DNA of 48,695 bases, taken from UBA3103 sp002365855 (lineage in GTDB: Bacteria > Bacillota > Desulfotomaculia > Desulfotomaculales > Pelotomaculaceae). Within the stretch, counting starts at the first letter, position 1; the number at the start of each line of letters is the position of its first letter. Location of the stretch: assembly GCA_030627625.1 (NCBI GenBank), contig DAOURR010000009.1, positions 1-48,695 on the forward strand. The letters run 5' to 3'. Below, piece by piece: positions 48,660 to 48,695 of this stretch. Position numbers and translations under genes: made by a program. A model generated the notes under the pieces. That model had not been told where the DNA came from, did not search any database, and was given only the letters and a program-made list of their open reading frames with translations.

Positions 48660-48695
48660 TGCATGATTTTTGTCCGACATAATTTTTGAATTGCA

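Noticed and set aside
1..48695. CRISPR array
   Set aside because: No regularly spaced repeats of CRISPR length were seen anywhere, and no cas gene is present.

Overview
The window looks like chromosome of an anaerobic, endospore-forming member of the Clostridia, most like the Peptococcaceae (Desulfotomaculum/Pelotomaculum type). This is inferred from gene content: an HdrABC-Flx electron-bifurcation operon with two selenocysteine codons, a trimeric HydABC [FeFe]-hydrogenase, MeaB, a hidden SpoVM peptide, many TTG/GTG starts with strong purine-rich Shine-Dalgarno sites, and AT-rich intergenic DNA. No species can be named from the sequence alone.

Layout. 0-9.6 kb is housekeeping: the 3' end of a class A penicillin-binding protein, tRNA-Pro(CGG), adk, trxB, meaB, a UPF0173 hydrolase, a cyclophilin, a LapA-like membrane protein, a DinG-type exonuclease-helicase, and a 21-residue SpoVM. 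10.0-16.8 kb is one operon, hdrC-hdrB-hdrA-flxD-flxC-flxB-flxA. Both hdrA and flxD (MvhD-like) are interrupted by an in-frame TGA at a position where relatives carry Cys or Sec. 17.7-20.9 kb is a queuosine-precursor cluster (queD, queC, a DUF366 gene, queE, folE). 21-33 kb holds surE, an EF-G paralogue, tRNA-Trp, ddl, deoC, a UPF0182 membrane protein, pfkA and an FmdE-family gene. 34.3-38.7 kb is hydC-hydB-hydA. 38.8-42.5 kb holds an ABC-2 exporter and an MFS transporter. 42.7-47.4 kb has glpX, a universal stress protein, an asparaginase-like hydrolase and a cold-shock gene. The right end is a 3'-truncated IS605-type tnpB behind a promoter with a LexA-type dyad.

How the genes fit together. 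HydABC (NADH, ferredoxin, H2) and FlxABCD-HdrABC (NADH, ferredoxin, disulfide) would share NADH and ferredoxin pools. MeaB points to a methylmalonyl-CoA mutase route, as in propionate metabolism. PfkA and GlpX are the opposing glycolytic and gluconeogenic enzymes. The physiological disulfide partner of Hdr is not encoded here.

Sequence integrity. Between 37.4 and 41.4 kb three genes (hydA, the ABC permease, the MFS transporter) each show a one-base frame break, two of them in homopolymers, and the permease also has a TAG stop. A small AT-rich gene at 46.6-47.05 kb is also frame-broken. These are either sequencing errors or real decay. The two TGA codons at 12102 and 13700 are different: the reading frame continues and the flanking residues are conserved, so they are read as selenocysteine.
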